Positions 5,150-7,564 of a DNA stretch of 7,564 nt are shown here, piece by piece (the stretch's first letter is position 1; every line of letters begins with the position of its first letter). The notes below the pieces were generated by a model. The model did no database searches, was not told where the DNA came from, and saw nothing but the letters and a program-made list of their open reading frames with translations. The stretch is from DAOVDI01 sp965373045. GTDB lineage: Bacteria > Acidobacteriota > Aminicenantia > Aminicenantales > Aminicenantaceae. The translations under genes and the position numbers were made by a program. Where the stretch lies: assembly GCA_965373045.1 (NCBI GenBank), contig CBDVEQ010000131.1:1-7564 (forward strand), written 5' to 3'.

Positions 5150-6633
5150 GATGATTTCTCCATCCAATACTTTCTTTTTCTGATATGCGAAGGTTCGATT
5201 CGGAGTTGTTTTCTATATTTTGCAACAGTTCTTCGAGCAATTTTAAAATTTTCGCGGGATAAAATACTTTCTATCTCGATATCGCTCAAGGGACTCTTTT
5301 TATTCTCATTACCGACAAGTTTTTTAATCCGCTCTTTGACTCTCAATGAGGAAATTTCCTCGCCATAATCTCCTATCAGAGATTTGTGGAAAAAATATTT
5401 TAAGGGAAACATGCCTCTGGGTGTCATCATGTGTTTGTTTGAGACCACACGACCGACGGTGGATTCATGCACGCCGATCTCCTCTGCTAGCTCCATCAGG
5501 GTCAAAGGTTTTATATACTCAATCCCCTTTTCAATAAACTCTGTCTGTGATTCAACAATATATTTCGCTACCTTATAAACCGTTCGATTGCGCTGGTCTA
5601 GACTTCTTAAAAACCAGAACGCCTTTTTCAAATTCTCTTTTAAAAATGGATACGCATCTGACTTGTCTTTGGAAGCCTGAGAAAGAAGTTTTTTGTAATA
5701 AGCACTGATCTTTAGCTGAGGAAGTCCTTCATCATTGATCGTTATCTTAAGTTCTCCATCCTCTTTTTTAACAATGACGTCAGGAATAATGTAATAAGTC
5801 TTTTCCTTGCTGTATTTTATTCCCGGAGTCGGATTTAACTTTTTAATCGCTTCTAAACAGGATTTGATCTCTTCTAGCGACACATCCAGAACCTTTGCCA
5901 ACTGGGAAAAATCCGACTTTTCCAGAAGATAAAGATATTCCGTAATGATCTTTCGAAGAAGATCATTATCTGTTTTGAGATAATCCATCTGAGCTAACAA
6001 AGCTTCCTTAAGAGAAAGGCTCCCAACACCGACAGGATCAAATTTTTTTATTTTGCCCCGGATGCGGTTCACCCTGTTTATCTCTGTTTCCTGGGTCTGT
6101 GCTATTTCCTCCACAGAAGTTGTCAAATAACCATCGTCATTGATATTCCCAATAATATAAGTCGCGATCTCTTTATCTTTCTTTTCAAAAAATGTGATAT
6201 TCGACTGCCACTCTAAATGATCCCACAGGGACTGGATCTTGGGAATAAAGTTTTCTATTTCCGGTGCATCTTTTACCTCATAAGAATAGGACCGGAATCC
6301 ATTGTCAAAATACTCCTGAAAGTATTTCACAATTTCACGATCGTCTTCTTTCCCATCGAGCCCGAGTGTTTTAGCCAAATCCGATGGTTCTCTTTCATGT
6401 TCATATGTATCCCCGGATTCAAGCTTTTCCGCAGTTCCTCGGTCATCCACATCATCAGGCTTATTGTCTTCAGTTTCCTCAACCACCTCAAGCAAGGGAT
6501 TTTCAGACAGTTCTTTATCAATGATTTCGATGAGCTCCAGATTCGTTAGAGGTAAAAGCTTGATCGCCTGCTGCAATGCCGGTGCCAGGATCAATTTCTG
6601 AACCTGTTTTTGTTGAAGCTGTTGTTTTAACAT
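5146..6633 (-). CDS. rpoN: RNA polymerase sigma-54 factor
   Basis: Sigma-54 directs RNA polymerase to -24/-12 promoters and needs ATP-driven enhancer-binding activators to open DNA. The 495-residue protein has all regions in order: the Gln/Leu-rich activator-responsive region I (about 1-50, starting MLKQQLQQKQVQKLILAPALQ), the acidic region II (about 51-83), the core-binding domain (GNINDDGYLT near 162-171, FDPVGVGSLSLKEAL near 198-212), the helix-turn-helix (LTLMELAEEIGVHESTVGRV, about 377-396) and the RpoN box ARRTVAKYRK near 466-475 that reads the -24 element. A frame open further upstream would add 23 residues inside lptB; the ATG at 6633, 13 nt after the lptB stop, fits the family start, though its ribosome site is weak (GGGCAACGTT before the ATG). 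It overlaps hpf by 4 nt. Confidence 0.97.
   Translation of the reverse strand: MLKQQLQQKQVQKLILAPALQQAIKLLPLTNLELIEIIDKELSENPLLEVVEETEDNKPDDVDDRGTAEKLESGDTYEHEREPSDLAKTLGLDGKEDDREIVKYFQEYFDNGFRSYSYEVKDAPEIENFIPKIQSLWDHLEWQSNITFFEKKDKEIATYIIGNINDDGYLTTSVEEIAQTQETEINRVNRIRGKIKKFDPVGVGSLSLKEALLAQMDYLKTDNDLLRKIITEYLYLLEKSDFSQLAKVLDVSLEEIKSCLEAIKKLNPTPGIKYSKEKTYYIIPDVIVKKEDGELKITINDEGLPQLKISAYYKKLLSQASKDKSDAYPFLKENLKKAFWFLRSLDQRNRTVYKVAKYIVESQTEFIEKGIEYIKPLTLMELAEEIGVHESTVGRVVSNKHMMTPRGMFPLKYFFHKSLIGDYGEEISSLRVKERIKKLVGNENKKSPLSDIEIESILSRENFKIARRTVAKYRKQLRIEPSHIRKRKYWMEKSS
5158..5161 (-). promoter_or_regulatory. Ribosome binding site for hpf
   Basis: GGAG on the minus strand within the last codons of rpoN, 8 nt before the hpf ATG at 5149. 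It decides in favour of this ATG over the TTG at 5167 and supports coupled translation across the ATGA overlap. Confidence 0.65.
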
Positions 6634-6646
6634 AACGTTGCCCGGT

Positions 6647-7372
6647 CTATTCCAGGTCAAAATCCTCACCAAGATAATTGTCCCGGACCTCCTTTGAGGC
6701 AACCAATTCTCCTGGAGTGCCTTCCTTCAGTATTTGACCATTATCAATAATATAAGCTCTATCAGTAATCTTTAATGTCTCTCTTACACTATGATCCGTA
6801 ATGAGAAGGCCAAGTCCCTTTTGTTTCATGGTAATTATGATGTCCTGTAGATCCATGATCGCAAGGGGATCGATCCCGGTAAAAGGCTCATCCAAAAGGA
6901 TAAACTCCGGATTTGTGATAAGGGCCCGAACAATCTCCAAACGTCTTCTCTCTCCGCCTGAAAGAGTATAAGCCTTTGCCTTAGCAAGAGCCATAAGTCC
7001 GAACTGATCTAAAGTTTTCGGAATGTCGATCTTATCTCTCTGGTAATCTCTCATGGACTCTTTGATGGCCAGGAGATTTTCCTCCACGCTCAGTTTGCGA
7101 AAGGAAGAAGGTTCCTGAGGAAGAAGGCAAAGTCCTTTTCGGGCACGGGTATACATTGGGAGGCTTGTGATCTCTTTCCCGTTCAGGAAAATCCTTCCAG
7201 CATCTTGCGGGACTAAGCCAAGTATTAATGAAAAAGAGGTTGTTTTTCCAGCTCCATTCGGCCCAAGCAATCCAACAATTTCTCCTTTTTTAACTTTGAT
7301 CGAAACATCATCGACGACCCGCTTTTTGTGATAACATTTCACCATACCAACCGCTTCAAGATAACCGTTCAT
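6647..7372 (-). CDS. lptB: LPS export ABC transporter ATP-binding protein LptB
   Basis: ATPase of the LptB2FG complex, which sits on the cytoplasmic side of the inner membrane and drives lipopolysaccharide out through the LptC-LptA bridge to the outer membrane. At 241 residues it has the same length as the E. coli protein. Motifs in order: Walker A GPNGAGKTT at 37-45, Q-loop Gln86 in LLPQEPSSFRKLSV, ABC signature LSGGERRR at 137-144, Walker B FILLDEP at 157-163 with catalytic Glu162, and switch His194 in ITDHSVRET. The C-terminal YLGEDF motif typical of LptB is present. The SFRKLSV segment after the Q-loop corresponds to the LptB groove that contacts LptF/LptG. The ATG at 7372 is 3 nt after the lptA stop, so the two are surely co-transcribed; lptF and lptG are not in the window. 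Confidence 0.97.
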   Translation of the reverse strand: MNGYLEAVGMVKCYHKKRVVDDVSIKVKKGEIVGLLGPNGAGKTTSFSLILGLVPQDAGRIFLNGKEITSLPMYTRARKGLCLLPQEPSSFRKLSVEENLLAIKESMRDYQRDKIDIPKTLDQFGLMALAKAKAYTLSGGERRRLEIVRALITNPEFILLDEPFTGIDPLAIMDLQDIIITMKQKGLGLLITDHSVRETLKITDRAYIIDNGQILKEGTPGELVASKEVRDNYLGEDFDLE

Positions 7373-7375
7373 GCT

Positions 7376-7564
7376 TCACTTTATGACTGTAACGGACCTG
7401 TCTTTGCCTTTATTTTCGACAATAATTTTATCATCGGCCATGTGAAAAGTCAATTTGTCCCCCTGGATCCTCCCCTTTATCAAGTCATTGATCTCCGGAC
7501 TGCCTGATAGGATAATGACATCTTTTTTCAGGTCATATAAGGCCTCTTTTGCTTTTCCTTTTCG
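7376..7564 (-). CDS. lptA: LptA periplasmic LPS transport protein, C-terminal end (partial)
   Basis: The minus-strand frame running in from the right edge gives 62 residues ending at a TGA (7378-7376). It includes EALYDLKKDVIILSGSPEI and GDKLTFHMADDKIIVENKG, the repeating short-strand pattern of the OstA/LptA beta-jellyroll fold, where a YD.K.....LSG.P strand pair is typical of the domain end. LptA forms the periplasmic bridge that carries lipopolysaccharide between membranes. The N-terminus, including any signal peptide, lies outside the window. Placement 3 nt before lptB strengthens the call. LptC shares the same fold, but the order directly before lptB favours LptA. Confidence 0.85.
   Translation of the reverse strand, partial: RKGKAKEALYDLKKDVIILSGSPEINDLIKGRIQGDKLTFHMADDKIIVENKGKDRSVTVIK

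Noticed and set aside
6634..6702. Longer rpoN reading frame with 23 extra residues.
   Set aside because: It overlaps the end of lptB, and sigma-54 proteins begin with the Gln/Leu-rich segment that starts at the ATG at 6633.

Overview
The window is a compact run of co-directional genes, all on the minus strand. In transcription order (right to left) they are lptA (3' end only), lptB, rpoN, hpf (long form), ptsN, hprK (short form), rapZ, a mannose-family PTS EIIA gene, ptsH and ptsI. The order LptA/LptB, sigma-54, hibernation factor, EIIA-Ntr, HPr kinase, RapZ, EIIA-Man, HPr, Enzyme I resembles clusters I know from Desulfobacterota (former Deltaproteobacteria). That, the moderate G+C and the lipopolysaccharide-export genes suggest a Gram-negative bacterium of that group, perhaps class Desulfobacteria. 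This assignment is inferred from gene content, with no database match behind it.

Right third (about 5146-7564): LptA and LptB belong to lipopolysaccharide transport to the outer membrane. RpoN (sigma-54) follows 13 nt after lptB. Its stop codon overlaps the start of hpf by 4 nt (ATGA), so the two are probably translationally coupled.

Middle (about 2675-4592): ptsN and a short hprK overlap by 8 nt and are followed by rapZ. HprK here is only the C-terminal kinase/phosphorylase domain, about 185 residues against about 310 for the classical enzyme. The DNA where an N-terminal domain would lie is filled by an intact ptsN. The conserved active-site His just before the P-loop also appears to be Ser.

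Left third (103-2563): a stand-alone EIIA-Man domain, HPr and Enzyme I. HPr keeps both His15 (phosphorylated by Enzyme I) and Ser46 (the HprK target). No EIIB, EIIC or EIID transport component is present in the window, so this looks like a regulatory phosphorelay: PEP to Enzyme I to HPr, then to EIIA-Man and/or PtsN, with HprK adjusting HPr through Ser46.

Non-coding space is small. The largest gap is 111 nt between rapZ and the EIIA-Man gene and could hold a weak internal promoter. A perfect 6+6 bp palindrome lies in the hprK-rapZ gap. The first ~89 nt, after ptsI, hold no convincing gene, are richer in G+C than the genes and carry several short inverted repeats; this may be the edge of a dispersed repeat or insertion element. 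No RNA genes, CRISPR arrays or clear rho-independent terminators were seen. I do not see a wholly undescribed system. The part most worth a second look is the minimal HprK inside this transporter-less PTS.
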